Positions 46,311-57,429 of a stretch of 64,000 nt of DNA are shown in pieces (position 1 is the stretch's first letter; every line of letters starts with the position of its first letter). The DNA comes from Priestia koreensis. GTDB lineage: Bacteria > Bacillota > Bacilli > Bacillales > Bacillaceae_H. Location of the stretch: the NCBI RefSeq assembly GCF_001274935.1, contig NZ_LILC01000010.1, forward strand, positions 839-64,838, given 5' to 3'. A program made the translations under genes and the position numbers. The notes under the pieces were generated by a model. It was not told the origin of the DNA. It saw nothing but the letters and a program-made list of their open reading frames with translations, and did no database searches.

Positions 46311-47846
46311 ATGTCGACAATTGACCTGTCTAGATTCGAAAAGAAAATGATTATCCGAAACATTAAACGTGAAGATATTGACGAAATTTTAGCTCTCCAA
46401 AAAATCTGTTTTCCGGGCATGGTGCCATGGAAACGAGATCATTTAGAAAGTCATTTACATATATTCCCTGAGGGGCAGTTTTGTGCAGAGTACGACGGAA
46501 AAATCATCGGATCGTGCTCAAGCTTAGTAATCAACTTCGATGAATACGACGATCAACACACGTGGGACGACATTACAGACGAGGGATACATCACCAACCA
46601 TAACCCAGATGGCTATAATATGTATGGAATTGAAGTGATGGTTCACCCAGATTACCGTGGAATGAAAATTGGTCGCCGTTTATATGAAGCAAGAAAAGAT
46701 TTAGCAAGGCAGCTCAACTTAAAAAGCATCATTATTGGGGGAAGAATTCCAAAGTTCCATAAGCATTCAGAAGAGTTATCTCCAAGAGAGTATGTCGATC
46801 AAGTCATGCACCACAACATTTATGATCCAGTTCTGTCTTTTCAATTGATGAATGGATTTACGTTAATGCGGATCAACCCGAACTATTTGCCAGATGACTT
46901 AGCTTCTAACAAGTATGCCACCTTGATGGAGTGGAACAACGTTGAATACGTGCCTAAAACGAAGAGACATTTTAAAACGTCATTTCCAGTGCGAATTTGT
47001 GTTGTGCAATACATGATGAAGCAAATTAGTTCGTTCGAAGAATTTGCTAAACAAGTGGAATACTATACAGATGTCGCTTACGATGCGCGCGCAGATTTTT
47101 GTGTATTCCCCGAAATTTTCACAACGCAGCTCATGTCCTTCCTTGATGAAAAAGTTCCAAGTCAGGCTGTGCGAAGAGTGACGGAGTTTACAGAAGAATA
47201 TATTGGGCTTTTTACAAATTTAGCGATTAAGTACAATGTCAATATTATCGGAGGCTCTCACTTTGTTGAAGAGGATGAAGAGATTTATAACATTGGTTAC
47301 CTCTTCCGCCGTGATGGGACAATTGAACAGCAATATAAAATTCATATTACGCCAAATGAGCGAAAATGGTGGGGAATTAGCCCAGGAGATAAAGTAGAAG
47401 TATTTGATACGGACTGTGGAAAAATTGCCATTCAAATTTGTTATGATATTGAATTTCCCGAGTTGGCTCGCATTGCAGCTGAAAAAGGAGCTAACATCAT
47501 TTTTACACCTTTTAATACGGAGGATCGCCAAGGCTATCTTCGCGTTCGTTATTGTGCACAAGCTAGGGCCGTTGAAAACCAGATCTATACGGTAATCGCA
47601 GGAACGGTTGGGAACCTCCCTCAGGTAGAGAATATGGACATTCAATATGCTCAATCAGCCATTTTTGCACCGTCTGACTTTGAGTATGCACGTGATGGAA
47701 TTGTAGGAGAATGTAATCCAAATATCGAGATGGTTGTCATCGGAGACGTGGATTTAGAAATTCTCCGTCGCCAGCGTCAATCAGGTACTGTTAGACAGCT
47801 GAAAGACAGACGTCATGACGTCTATAACGTTCAGTACAAAAAATAA
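46311..47846 (+). CDS. yhcX: YhcX: GNAT acetyltransferase fused to nitrilase-family hydrolase
   Basis: A 511-residue two-domain protein. The first 210 residues are a GNAT domain (YGIEVMVHPDYRGMKIGRRL holds the acetyl-CoA motif). The rest is a carbon-nitrogen hydrolase with Glu in VFPEIF, Lys in YKIHITPNER and Cys377 in IQICYDIEFPE. The same fusion and length are found in B. subtilis YhcX, upstream of the glp genes. The hydrolase half resembles omega-amidases. Substrate unknown. AAAGGAAT lies before the ATG. Confidence 0.92.
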   Translation: MSTIDLSRFEKKMIIRNIKREDIDEILALQKICFPGMVPWKRDHLESHLHIFPEGQFCAEYDGKIIGSCSSLVINFDEYDDQHTWDDITDEGYITNHNPDGYNMYGIEVMVHPDYRGMKIGRRLYEARKDLARQLNLKSIIIGGRIPKFHKHSEELSPREYVDQVMHHNIYDPVLSFQLMNGFTLMRINPNYLPDDLASNKYATLMEWNNVEYVPKTKRHFKTSFPVRICVVQYMMKQISSFEEFAKQVEYYTDVAYDARADFCVFPEIFTTQLMSFLDEKVPSQAVRRVTEFTEEYIGLFTNLAIKYNVNIIGGSHFVEEDEEIYNIGYLFRRDGTIEQQYKIHITPNERKWWGISPGDKVEVFDTDCGKIAIQICYDIEFPELARIAAEKGANIIFTPFNTEDRQGYLRVRYCAQARAVENQIYTVIAGTVGNLPQVENMDIQYAQSAIFAPSDFEYARDGIVGECNPNIEMVVIGDVDLEILRRQRQSGTVRQLKDRRHDVYNVQYKK

Positions 47847-47865
47847 CTTTCTGTTTGTGGAATAA

Positions 47866-47910
47866 AAAAGAGAAAGAAACCAAAAAAATAGCGGTTTCTT
47901 TCTCTTTTAT
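47866..47910 (+). terminator. Terminator after yhcX
   Basis: AAAGAGAAAGAAACC/GGTTTCTTTCTCTTT plus T-run. Confidence 0.88.
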
Positions 47911-47987
47911 CATAATAACTGCGCCATTTAATGATAATATGTAGAGAAGCGTTTTAAGAGGTTTTGCTAAAATTGGAGTGATAGTAA

Positions 47988-48545
47988 ATGGTTTTTCATG
48001 ATCAGCATATTTTACCTGCTGTACGTGACATGAAGCAGTTTGAACGATTTTTAAAAAGTCAGTTTGAATATGGTGTTCTTTTAGATAGTCAGCTCGGTCA
48101 GCTAAAAGGCATCATGCGAGAAGCAAAAGCGCATGGAAAAAAACTTATGCTTCACGTAGACCTTATTCATGGGATTAAACATGATGAGCATGCGGTTGAT
48201 TATTTATGTCAGGAGTTAAAGCCTGCAGGGTTAATCTCGACAAGAAGCTCGGTTATTGTTCGTGCTAAGCAAAAAGGTGTTTATGCAATTCAGCGTGTGT
48301 TCCTATTAGACACAACGGCATTGGAAAAAAGCTACTCCTTGTTGAAAAAAGTTCAGCCAGATTATATTGAGCTTTTACCTGGAGTTATTCCCTCTTTTAT
48401 TGAAGAAGTCGCAAAAGAAACAGGTATTCCTGTTTTAGCCGGGGGGTTGATTCGCACAGAAGAGGAAGTGAGAAGTGCGCTTTCTTCAGGTGCGAGTGCT
48501 GTGACGACATCAAACAAAGAATTGTGGGACGTGACATTGAATTGA
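47988..48545 (+). CDS. glpP: Glycerol uptake operon antiterminator GlpP
   Basis: An RNA-binding antiterminator active with glycerol-3-phosphate. It prevents termination in the glpF and glpD leaders. The 185 residues (about 192 in B. subtilis) form a TIM-barrel-like fold with [46 protein letters not shown] and [14 protein letters not shown], typical of the family. It is placed directly upstream of glpF, as in B. subtilis, and its targets at 48671-48744 and 51232-51289 are in the window. Confidence 0.95.
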   Translation: MVFHDQHILPAVRDMKQFERFLKSQFEYGVLLDSQLGQLKGIMREAKAHGKKLMLHVDLIHGIKHDEHAVDYLCQELKPAGLISTRSSVIVRAKQKGVYAIQRVFLLDTTALEKSYSLLKKVQPDYIELLPGVIPSFIEEVAKETGIPVLAGGLIRTEEEVRSALSSGASAVTTSNKELWDVTLN

Positions 48546-48603
48546 CTTTTCCTCACAGGTCTGAATGGCAAAAAACGGTATAGGTCAAATTTCCTTAAAA
48601 GGT

Positions 48604-48632
48604 TTGACACCGCTTTCAATATCTAGTATTCT
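48604..48632 (+). promoter_or_regulatory. glpFK promoter with overlapping cre site
   Basis: TTGACA (48604), 17 bases, TATTCT (48627). The cre sequence TGACACCGCTTTCA (48605-48618) covers the -35, so CcpA would block transcription directly. The motif fits TGWNANCGNTNWCA. Confidence 0.88.
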
Positions 48633-48670
48633 ATGTTCATAAGTTAATACATGTGACGGAGAAACTGGAG

Positions 48671-48744
48671 ATCCACAATATGTTAGCGTATTAGTATTAG
48701 CAGTACTATATATGTGAAGAGATATTGTGGATTTTTGTTTTTCT
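48671..48744 (+). terminator. GlpP-controlled leader terminator before glpF
   Basis: ATCCACAATAT pairs with ATATTGTGGAT across 40 bases, then TTTTTGTTTTTCT. It lies in the 5' leader between the glpF promoter and the gene, where GlpP with glycerol-3-phosphate acts. Confidence 0.85.
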
Positions 48745-48770
48745 AGTCCAGCATTTTTTATAATTAGGAC

Positions 48771-48784
48771 TGTAACCGTTTACA
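48771..48784 (+). promoter_or_regulatory. Second cre site before glpF
   Basis: TGTAACCGTTTACA is a perfect 14-bp palindrome fitting the cre consensus. It lies after the leader terminator and 16 bases before the glpF start, so it would act as a CcpA roadblock rather than on the promoter. Confidence 0.75.
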
Positions 48785-48800
48785 GACAGGGGGAAATAAC

Positions 48801-49616
48801 ATGAGTCCATTTTGGGGAGAAGTCGTAGGAACAATGATTCTAATTATACTAGGTGGGGGGGTTTGTGCAGGTACAGCACTGAAAAAATCCTTCGCTGAAA
48901 ATTCTGGTTGGATTGTTATTACATTTGGTTGGGGCTTAGGGGTAGCGATGGCTGCTTATGCTGTTGGAGGCATTAGTGGAGCACATTTGAATCCAGCACT
49001 AACAATTGGTCTTGCAATTGCTGGAGATTTTGCTTGGGATAAAGTTCCTATGTATATTCTAGGGCAGTTTTTAGGGGCGTTTTTAGGAGCATGTCTTGTG
49101 TATCTTCAATATTTACCTCACTGGAGAGCAACAGAAGATCCAGGAGCGAAGCTAGGTGTGTTTTCTACAGGACCAGCTATTCCAAATCCATTTGCAAACT
49201 TACTAAGTGAAATTATCGGTACATTTGTTTTAGTTTTAGGCATCATGGCAATCGGAGCAAATAAATTTACAGAGGGTTTAAACCCATTAGTAGTCGGATT
49301 TTTAATCATAAGTATCGGTCTTTCTTTAGGTGGTACGACAGGTTATGCGATCAACCCAGCAAGGGATTTAGGCCCGCGTATCGCACATGCATTGCTACCG
49401 ATTGCGGGTAAAGGTGGATCCAACTGGGGGTATGCGTTAATCCCAGTCATCGGACCAATCTTGGGCGGAGCATTCGCAGCCGTATTTTATCAAGCCGTAT
49501 TCAAAGAAAATATGACTACTTATTTCTGGCCAGTTGTTATTATAATGGTAGTAGTTTTAGGGATTGCGTTTGCTCTTACAAAAAGTAAAGAGACAACAAA
49601 AGCTATCGCAAAATAA
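48801..49616 (+). CDS. glpF: Glycerol uptake facilitator
   Basis: A 271-residue aquaglyceroporin that lets glycerol enter by diffusion. Both NPA-type motifs are present (GAHLNPALTIGL and AINPARDLGPR), with the Arg after the second NPA and six helices. GGGGGAA lies before the ATG. It is cotranscribed with glpK 46 bases downstream. Control: promoter cre, GlpP leader terminator and a second cre. Confidence 0.95.
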   Translation: MSPFWGEVVGTMILIILGGGVCAGTALKKSFAENSGWIVITFGWGLGVAMAAYAVGGISGAHLNPALTIGLAIAGDFAWDKVPMYILGQFLGAFLGACLVYLQYLPHWRATEDPGAKLGVFSTGPAIPNPFANLLSEIIGTFVLVLGIMAIGANKFTEGLNPLVVGFLIISIGLSLGGTTGYAINPARDLGPRIAHALLPIAGKGGSNWGYALIPVIGPILGGAFAAVFYQAVFKENMTTYFWPVVIIMVVVLGIAFALTKSKETTKAIAK

Positions 49617-49635
49617 ACCAACTAATAAATAATGA

Positions 49636-51153
<1,518 letters not shown>

Positions 51154-51231
51154 GAACGGGTAAAAAACCTTTGCAAGTAGGAATGAATATGGTAAGATAA
51201 AAACAAGTTAATAACTGGTTGGAGAACAGGG

Positions 51232-51289
51232 AGAGACCATGAGTCCTTATCGCATTTATTGCATAGGGGACTTGTGGTCTCTTTTTATT
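51232..51289 (+). terminator. GlpP-controlled leader terminator before glpD
   Basis: AGAGACCATGAGTCC pairs with GGGACTTGTGGTCTCT, then TTTTATTTC. It lies in the leader just before the glpD ribosome binding site, the place of the known GlpP target. Confidence 0.85.
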
Positions 51290-51309
51290 TCGAAAGGAGC
51301 AGGATAAAA

Positions 51310-52986
51310 ATGGAATTTTCAAGTCGTAAACGAGTTAACATATTAGATCAATTAGCAGGAGAACAGCTTGACGTGTTAGTTATTGGAGGAGGAATCACTG
51401 GATCAGGAATTGCTCTTGATGCAACGACACGAGGACTTAAAGTAGGATTAGTGGAAATGCAGGACTTTGCAGCTGGAACATCTAGCCGTTCAACTAAACT
51501 TGTTCATGGTGGACTTCGTTATTTAAAACAGTTTGAAGTGAAAATGGTGGCAGAGGTAGGAAAAGAGCGTGCGATTGTATATGAGAACGGTCCACACGTT
51601 ACCACTCCTGAGTGGATGGTGCTTCCATTCTATGAAGGCGGAACATTCGGTAAATTTTCTACTTCCATTGGGCTAAGAGTATATGACTTTTTAGCTGGGG
51701 TAAAACGTAATGAACGTCGTAAAATGTTAAGCGTAGAAGAAACATTAAAACGTGAACCGTTACTAAAATCAAAAGGTTTAAAAGGTGGCGGGTACTACGT
51801 TGAGTACAAAACGGATGATGCTCGTTTAACAATTGAGGTTGCAAAGGAAGCAGCAAAACGCGGTGCGCTATTAGAAAACTACGCAAAAGTTGAAGAGTTT
51901 ATTTATGAAAATGGCAAGGCTGTTGGAGCCGTTGTAGTCGATCAAATTCAGGGCAAAAGCTACAAAGTATATGCGAAGAAAATTGTAAATGCAGCAGGAC
52001 CATGGGTAGATACACTACGTGAAAAAGATAATTCAAAAAAAGGAAAACAGCTTCAGTTAACAAAAGGTATTCACCTTGTTATTGATCAAAGCCGTTTCCC
52101 GTTAAAACAAGCGATTTATTTTGATACACCAGACGGACGCATGGTGTTTGCGATTCCTCGTGATGGCAAAGCTTACGTAGGAACAACGGATACTGTATAC
52201 AAAGCAGATCAAACTCATCCACAGATGACAGTAGCAGATCGTAAATACGTGATTGATGCTATTAATTTCATTTTCCCGGATGCGAAAATTACAGAAGCAG
52301 ATGTAGAATCCAGCTGGGCTGGTGTTCGTCCGTTAATTCATGAAGAAGGAAAAGATCCATCTGAAATCTCTCGTAAGGATGAAATTTGGACATCCGACTC
52401 AGGACTTATCACAATCGCTGGCGGTAAGCTGACAGGATACCGTAAAATGGCTGAAATCGTTGTTGATTTAGTAGCAAAACGTCTAGGTGAAGAAATCGGC
52501 AAAACGTTCCCTGCTGCTCAAACGAAGCATATGAGCATTTCTGGGGGAGATGTTGGAGGATCTAAAAACTTCCCTTCATTTGTAAATGCGAAAACAAAAG
52601 AAGGTATGCAACTTGGTTTATCACAAAGCGCGGCTGAAAAGCTTGTAAGACGATATGGTTCAAACATCGATACCGTTTTTGGCTACATCCGCACGCAAGG
52701 GGAAGAATTGACTCGCAGTCAGTTACCAATTGAAGTGTTCCTACAAATTTTCTACGGCATGGAAGAAGAAATGGTAACAAAACCAATTGACTTCTTCATT
52801 CGCCGCACAGGTGCTGTGTACTTTGATATTAATTGGGCACGCCAATTTAAAGAGCCTGTCGTTCGCTATATGGCTCAACGACTAGGATGGAATGAACAAC
52901 AAACGGCTCTATACACGAAGGAAGTTGAAAAACACATTCACGATGCGGTTGTTCCACTTGATGAGTCAGCTCAAAAAATTAGCTAA
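51310..52986 (+). CDS. glpD: Aerobic glycerol-3-phosphate dehydrogenase
   Basis: FAD enzyme at the membrane that oxidises glycerol-3-phosphate to dihydroxyacetone phosphate and feeds electrons to quinones. The 558 residues show the FAD motif DVLVIGGGITGSGIALDATT, SSRSTKLVHGGLRYL and the C-terminal segment TIAGGKLTGYRKMAE. I chose ATG 51310 with AAAGGAG upstream; the earlier ATG 51259 lies inside the leader terminator. It has its own GlpP-regulated leader, separate from glpFK. Confidence 0.97.
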   Translation: MEFSSRKRVNILDQLAGEQLDVLVIGGGITGSGIALDATTRGLKVGLVEMQDFAAGTSSRSTKLVHGGLRYLKQFEVKMVAEVGKERAIVYENGPHVTTPEWMVLPFYEGGTFGKFSTSIGLRVYDFLAGVKRNERRKMLSVEETLKREPLLKSKGLKGGGYYVEYKTDDARLTIEVAKEAAKRGALLENYAKVEEFIYENGKAVGAVVVDQIQGKSYKVYAKKIVNAAGPWVDTLREKDNSKKGKQLQLTKGIHLVIDQSRFPLKQAIYFDTPDGRMVFAIPRDGKAYVGTTDTVYKADQTHPQMTVADRKYVIDAINFIFPDAKITEADVESSWAGVRPLIHEEGKDPSEISRKDEIWTSDSGLITIAGGKLTGYRKMAEIVVDLVAKRLGEEIGKTFPAAQTKHMSISGGDVGGSKNFPSFVNAKTKEGMQLGLSQSAAEKLVRRYGSNIDTVFGYIRTQGEELTRSQLPIEVFLQIFYGMEEEMVTKPIDFFIRRTGAVYFDINWARQFKEPVVRYMAQRLGWNEQQTALYTKEVEKHIHDAVVPLDESAQKIS

Positions 52987-53101
52987 TTAACAGGCTCTCG
53001 CTCGAAATTTGTCAAAATTTCCATTATGATGATAGAAGGAAACGCAGCTTAAAATGTAGAAGTTAATGAAAACAAGGATGGAAAAGACGAGGAGGAGAAC
53101 G

Positions 53102-54856
53102 ATGGGCTGGAGAGAGACTTATGCAACGTGGCAAGAAAGTCAGCGCTTAGATGCTGAGATGAGGGGAATTCTAGAAGACCTTAAAGATGATGAGAAGCAG
53201 TTGGAAGACTGTTTTTATAAAAATTTGGAATTTGGTACAGGTGGTATGCGTGGCGAAATAGGTGTGGGAACCAATCGTATGAATACTTATACGGTTCGTA
53301 AAGCATCTGCAGGATTTGCTCAGTACATCAAAGCCAATGGTGAAGAAGCGATGAATCGTGGTGTCGTGATTGCCTATGATTCAAGACATAAGTCACCTGA
53401 ATTTGCGATGGAAGCAGCAAAAACGCTCGCAACAAACGGGATCAAAACATATGTATTTAGCGAGTTGCGTCCAACGCCTGAGCTATCATTCGCAGTGCGT
53501 CACTTGAATGCATTTGGTGGGATTGTGATCACAGCAAGTCACAATCCTCCTGAATACAATGGATATAAAGTGTATGGACCTGATGGAGCACAGCTACCAC
53601 CTCATGAGGCAGATGAGCTTATTCAATACGTATATGAGTTCAAGGATGAACTAGGCATTGAGGTAGAAGATGAAGCTTCTTTAAAGCAACAAGGACTCAT
53701 TACGATCATTGACCGTGAAGTAGATGAAGCATATCAAGCTGAGCTAAAAACCATTTTGCTACACCCTGAGCTTGCACAGGAGCTTGGCGATGACTTAAAA
53801 ATTGTTTTTACTCCTCTACATGGTACGGCGAATAAACCAGTGACAGAAGCTCTACAAGCGATAGGATATCAGAATGTAACGGTGATTGCAGAGCAAGCTG
53901 TTCCAGATCCAAATTTCTCGACTGTAAAATCACCAAATCCTGAAGACCCTGCCGCGTTTCAATATGCGATTGCGGAAGGCAAAAGAACGAATGCAGATAT
54001 TTTAATTGCAACAGACCCTGATGCAGATCGACTTGGTATTGCGGTTAAAAACGAACAAGATGAGTACGTACTGTTAACTGGAAACCAAACGGGCGCACTT
54101 CTTCTTCACTATCTATTAAAAGAAAAGAAAGAAAAGCAGCTACTTCCTAGCAACGGCGTCGTATTAAAAACGATTGTGACCTCTGAACTTGGTGGTAAAA
54201 TCGCTAAATCTTTCGGATTAGAAGTTGTAGATACGTTAACAGGATTTAAGTTTATCGGTGAAAAAATTAAGCAGTACGAGCAAACGGGTGAGTACACGTT
54301 CCAATTTGGCTATGAGGAAAGCTATGGCTATTTGATCGGCGATTTCGCTCGTGATAAGGATGCTGTTCAAGCTGTACTTGTAGCAGTAGAAGCGTGTGGC
54401 TACTACAAAAAACAAGGTCACACCTTGTATCAAGCCCTACAGCAAATTTTCAAAGAGTATGGTTACTACCAAGAAGGACTAGAATCTTTAACGTTAAAAG
54501 GAAAAGAAGGAGCAGAGCATATCAATCAGCTCCTTACAAGCTTCCGAGCAAACCCGCCACAGCAGATCGCTGGCAAAAAAGTGGTGACGTTAGAGGACTA
54601 TTCTACAGGTGAGCGCCACCATATTTTAGATAATCTTAACGAGCCGATTACTCTTCCTAAATCAAATGTACTAAAATTTTATTTAGAAGATGGCTCTTGG
54701 TTCTGCCTCCGTCCATCCGGTACGGAGCCAAAGGTGAAATTCTATTTCGGAGTGGTTGGTGCTACTGAATCAGAGAGCTCAGAAAGCCTACAGCAAATTA
54801 AAGCTGATCTAATGAATCGCGTTCATGAATCATTGAACCAGCTTCAAAACGCATAA
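53102..54856 (+). CDS. pgcA: Alpha-phosphoglucomutase
   Basis: Interconverts glucose-6-phosphate and glucose-1-phosphate, needed for UDP-glucose, lipoteichoic acid glycolipid and teichoic acid glycosylation. The 584 residues show the phosphoserine loop [16 protein letters not shown], the metal site [12 protein letters not shown], the sugar loop [13 protein letters not shown] and the phosphate-binding [13 protein letters not shown] chose ATG 53102 with GAGGAGGAG just upstream; an in-frame ATG at 53066 has no such site. It follows glpD as yhxB does in B. subtilis. Confidence 0.95.
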   Translation: MGWRETYATWQESQRLDAEMRGILEDLKDDEKQLEDCFYKNLEFGTGGMRGEIGVGTNRMNTYTVRKASAGFAQYIKANGEEAMNRGVVIAYDSRHKSPEFAMEAAKTLATNGIKTYVFSELRPTPELSFAVRHLNAFGGIVITASHNPPEYNGYKVYGPDGAQLPPHEADELIQYVYEFKDELGIEVEDEASLKQQGLITIIDREVDEAYQAELKTILLHPELAQELGDDLKIVFTPLHGTANKPVTEALQAIGYQNVTVIAEQAVPDPNFSTVKSPNPEDPAAFQYAIAEGKRTNADILIATDPDADRLGIAVKNEQDEYVLLTGNQTGALLLHYLLKEKKEKQLLPSNGVVLKTIVTSELGGKIAKSFGLEVVDTLTGFKFIGEKIKQYEQTGEYTFQFGYEESYGYLIGDFARDKDAVQAVLVAVEACGYYKKQGHTLYQALQQIFKEYGYYQEGLESLTLKGKEGAEHINQLLTSFRANPPQQIAGKKVVTLEDYSTGERHHILDNLNEPITLPKSNVLKFYLEDGSWFCLRPSGTEPKVKFYFGVVGATESESSESLQQIKADLMNRVHESLNQLQNA

Positions 54857-54890
54857 GAAAAAGAGCGGATTTTTCCGCTCTTTTTTTTAT
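54857..54890 (+). terminator. Terminator after pgcA
   Basis: AAAAGAGCGGA/TCCGCTCTTTT around TTTT, then T-run. Confidence 0.92.
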
Positions 54891-54901
54891 GCTGACATTT
54901 A

Positions 54902-54983
54902 TACAAACGTTTGATTGAATGTCTAGAAACCTTTGTCCACCAAGACGTTAAGGCTTTTTAAATAAACGTTTGTTTAAAAAGCC
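54902..54983. promoter_or_regulatory. Paired CAAACGTTTG-type palindromes upstream of the two-component operon
   Basis: ACAAACGTTTGA lies at 54903-54914. A 32-bp palindrome with one mismatch lies at 54952-54983, with half site GGCTTTTTAAATAAAC mirrored around its centre. Both contain AAACGTTTG, also found before bioB (36119-36134). They lie about 110-190 bases before yhcY, beyond the pgcA terminator, so they are probably operators. Confidence 0.6.
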
Positions 54984-55089
54984 CTTCTACAACTTTAGTC
55001 GTAGAAAAGTTCAATCCAAAATATGACACGAAAACGTTGTGCATATTGATATAATGTAAGTACTACAAAATTAACGGCGAGGGATAGAC

Positions 55090-56226
55090 ATGACGAATGA
55101 TGAATTGAAGGTGCACGAGCTTCGAACGTTAAAAGCCATTGCTGAAACGTTGAACTCCGCGAATGATATTCATACGATGCTAAATGACGTATTAAAGGAA
55201 GTTCTTTCTTTAACAAAACTTGAAGCAGGATGGATTTATTTAATTGATGAAAAAGGAAACTATTCGCTAGCAGCAGATTACAAGCTTCCTGAAGCATTAT
55301 GCATCGAGTCTAAAAAGCCCATGTGCGAAGGTGGATGCTGGTGTTTGGATCGTTACAATGACGGTCGGCTGAAACGAGCTGCAAATATTATTGAGTGCAA
55401 ACGACTCGAGGACGCGGTGGAGTTTGAGTGGGGGGATACACGAGATATTACTCATCATGCTACAGTTCCACTTTTAGCAGGAGATGAGCGCTTTGGGCTA
55501 CTAAACGTAGCGTCTCCTCATAAAAATCGTTTCGTGGAAAAAGAGCTTGCGTTATTAGAAGGAATTGCTTATCAAATCGGAACAGCCTTAAAGCGCATTG
55601 CTTTAACTCAAAAAGAGCAGGAATCAGCTCTTTTAGCAGAGCGAAACCGTCTTGCAAAAGATCTTCACGACTCGGTGAATCAGCTTCTTTTCTCCATTTC
55701 GCTAACAGCAGGAGGAACAAAAGAAATGACGGAGGACGTACAGGTAAAAGAAATGTTGGACTATATTCAGGGTCTTTCAAAAGAAGCTCTTAGTGAAATG
55801 AGATCGCTCATTTGGCAACTTCGTCCTCAAGGTCTAGAAGAGGGAGTAGGAACCGCGTTAGCCAACTACGGAAAGGTATTAGGATTAACGGTTCAAGTAG
55901 ATGTAAAAGGTGTTCTACAGCTTTCGTTCTCTACAGAAGAAGCACTCTGGCGTATTGGACAAGAGGCCTTAAATAATTGCAGCAAGCACTCTGAGACAGA
56001 AGAAATAGCCATCGTGATTACAGGCAACCCATCTTATGTGTCACTCGAAATTCATGACGACGGAAAAGGATTTCAATACAATGAGGATCAGCCAAGATTG
56101 ACGTTTGGACTAACGAGTATGAAAGAGCGTGCTGAGAGCCTAAATGGAACGTTTCAAGTAACATCAGCCGCAAATCAAGGAACAACAATCTACATACAAA
56201 TTCCATTAAAGAGGGAGGGAATGTAA
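55090..56226 (+). CDS. yhcY: GAF-domain sensor histidine kinase YhcY
   Basis: A 378-residue cytoplasmic sensor kinase with no membrane helix. A GAF domain covers about residues 15-165, followed by HisKA_3 with LAKDLHDSVNQLLFSI (phospho-His193) and an HATPase domain (EIHDDGKGF, LTSMKERAESLNG). The GAF domain carries a cysteine set: Cys71, Cys79, Cys83, Cys85 and Cys103, with MCEGGCWC in the core. This resembles the redox-active iron-sulphur GAF kinase AirS/YhcS of Staphylococcus. The stop codon abuts the yhcZ start, so both are one operon. The signal (oxygen or redox) is inference. Confidence 0.88.
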   Translation: MTNDELKVHELRTLKAIAETLNSANDIHTMLNDVLKEVLSLTKLEAGWIYLIDEKGNYSLAADYKLPEALCIESKKPMCEGGCWCLDRYNDGRLKRAANIIECKRLEDAVEFEWGDTRDITHHATVPLLAGDERFGLLNVASPHKNRFVEKELALLEGIAYQIGTALKRIALTQKEQESALLAERNRLAKDLHDSVNQLLFSISLTAGGTKEMTEDVQVKEMLDYIQGLSKEALSEMRSLIWQLRPQGLEEGVGTALANYGKVLGLTVQVDVKGVLQLSFSTEEALWRIGQEALNNCSKHSETEEIAIVITGNPSYVSLEIHDDGKGFQYNEDQPRLTFGLTSMKERAESLNGTFQVTSAANQGTTIYIQIPLKREGM

Positions 56227-56859
56227 ATGAGAATTTTAATTGCAGATGATCACCATGTTGTGAGAAGAGGACTCGTCTTTTTTCTCCGTACACAATCTGA
56301 CATTGAGATTGTTGGAGAAGCAAAAAATGGCTATGAAGCCGTGGAGCTAGCACAGTCCTTAAAGCCGGACCTTGTCCTAATGGACTTAGTTATGCCAGAA
56401 ATGGATGGGATTGAGGCAACGAAAAAGCTGACACAGGTGATGCCCGATATTAAAATTTTAATCCTTACCAGCTTTTCAGATCAAGACTATGTAATTCCTG
56501 CTATTCGCGCAGGGGCATCCGGTTATCAATTGAAAGACGTAGAACCTGATCAGCTTGTAAAAGCAATACGTGCCGTCTACAACGGAGAAAATCAACTTCA
56601 TCCAAAAGTGATGAACCATGTGCTCACTCACGTTACAAATCCTCCTGTTTCTGAAACGAACAAATTGTTGGATCTAACGAAAAGAGAAACAGAAGTGTTA
56701 ACAGAAATTGCGAAAGGAAAAAGCAACAAGGAAATTGCGTCTGATCTCGTCATTACGGAGAAAACGGTCAAAACACACGTTTCCAACATTTTAGCTAAAC
56801 TGGACGTAGCCGATCGCACACAGGCAGCTTTATATGCTGTGAAGCAAGGGCTCGTCTAA
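56227..56859 (+). CDS. yhcZ: NarL/LuxR-family response regulator YhcZ
   Basis: A 210-residue response regulator. The receiver domain has the acidic pair in ILIADDHHVVRRG and the phospho-acceptor Asp53 in LVLMDLVMPEMDG, and Lys in GYQLKDVEPDQL. The C-terminal LuxR-type helix-turn-helix is LTKRETEVLTEIAKGKSNKE. It is activated by YhcY, which ends one codon before it. Its target may include yhdA immediately downstream. Possible autoregulation through the palindromes at 54902-54983 is open. Confidence 0.93.
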   Translation: MRILIADDHHVVRRGLVFFLRTQSDIEIVGEAKNGYEAVELAQSLKPDLVLMDLVMPEMDGIEATKKLTQVMPDIKILILTSFSDQDYVIPAIRAGASGYQLKDVEPDQLVKAIRAVYNGENQLHPKVMNHVLTHVTNPPVSETNKLLDLTKRETEVLTEIAKGKSNKEIASDLVITEKTVKTHVSNILAKLDVADRTQAALYAVKQGLV

Positions 56860-56883
56860 TCATAAAACAAAGGGGTATGAAAA

Positions 56884-57390
56884 ATGAAATTTGTTGTTAT
56901 TAATGGTAGTCCAAGAAAGCACGGAAGAACGGGGATTTTAGCACGATTTATTAGCCGAACGTATGGTGCACGTTTAATTGATCTGAGCGCCCATGAGCTT
57001 CCATTATTCTCTGGTGAGGAAGAACAAAATGATTTAAGAAGCGTTCAAGGGCTTCGTCAGGTCGTAAAAGAAGCCGACGGAGTGATTTTAACGACACCAG
57101 AATATCATAGCGGGATGAGCGGGGCCTTAAAAAATGCGATCGACTTCCTTAGTAGTGAACAATTCAAGTACAAGCCGGTTGCCTTAATGTCAGTTGCTGG
57201 AGGCGGAAAAGGCGGCATTAACTCCTTGAACGGTATGCGTATCGTTATGAGGGGCGTGTATGCAAATGCGATTCCAAAACAAGTGGTTTTTGATCCTCAC
57301 TGCTTCGTTCGTGAAGAGGATACGCTAATTGACGATGCAGCGAAATTAGTGGCAGAAGCAATGGAAGAATTAAAAATGTACGTACGCTAA
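56884..57390 (+). CDS. yhdA: NAD(P)H-dependent FMN reductase YhdA
   Basis: A 168-residue flavoprotein of the NADPH-dependent FMN reductase family. It has the FMN phosphate loop NGSPRKHGRTG and TTPEYHSGMSGALKNAIDFL. B. subtilis YhdA reduces azo dyes and quinone-like compounds. It begins 24 bases after yhcZ and ends at a terminator, so it is likely part of the yhcY-yhcZ operon, linking a redox-type sensor with a reductase. Physiological substrate unknown. Confidence 0.92.
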   Translation: MKFVVINGSPRKHGRTGILARFISRTYGARLIDLSAHELPLFSGEEEQNDLRSVQGLRQVVKEADGVILTTPEYHSGMSGALKNAIDFLSSEQFKYKPVALMSVAGGGKGGINSLNGMRIVMRGVYANAIPKQVVFDPHCFVREEDTLIDDAAKLVAEAMEELKMYVR

Positions 57391-57395
57391 TGCAA

Positions 57396-57429
57396 CAAAA
57401 AGACCGCTAACGATAAGCGGTCTTTTTTA
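57396..57429. terminator. Bidirectional terminator between yhdA and bioY
   Basis: AAAAAGACCGCT/AGCGGTCTTTTTT around AACGATA. Confidence 0.92.
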
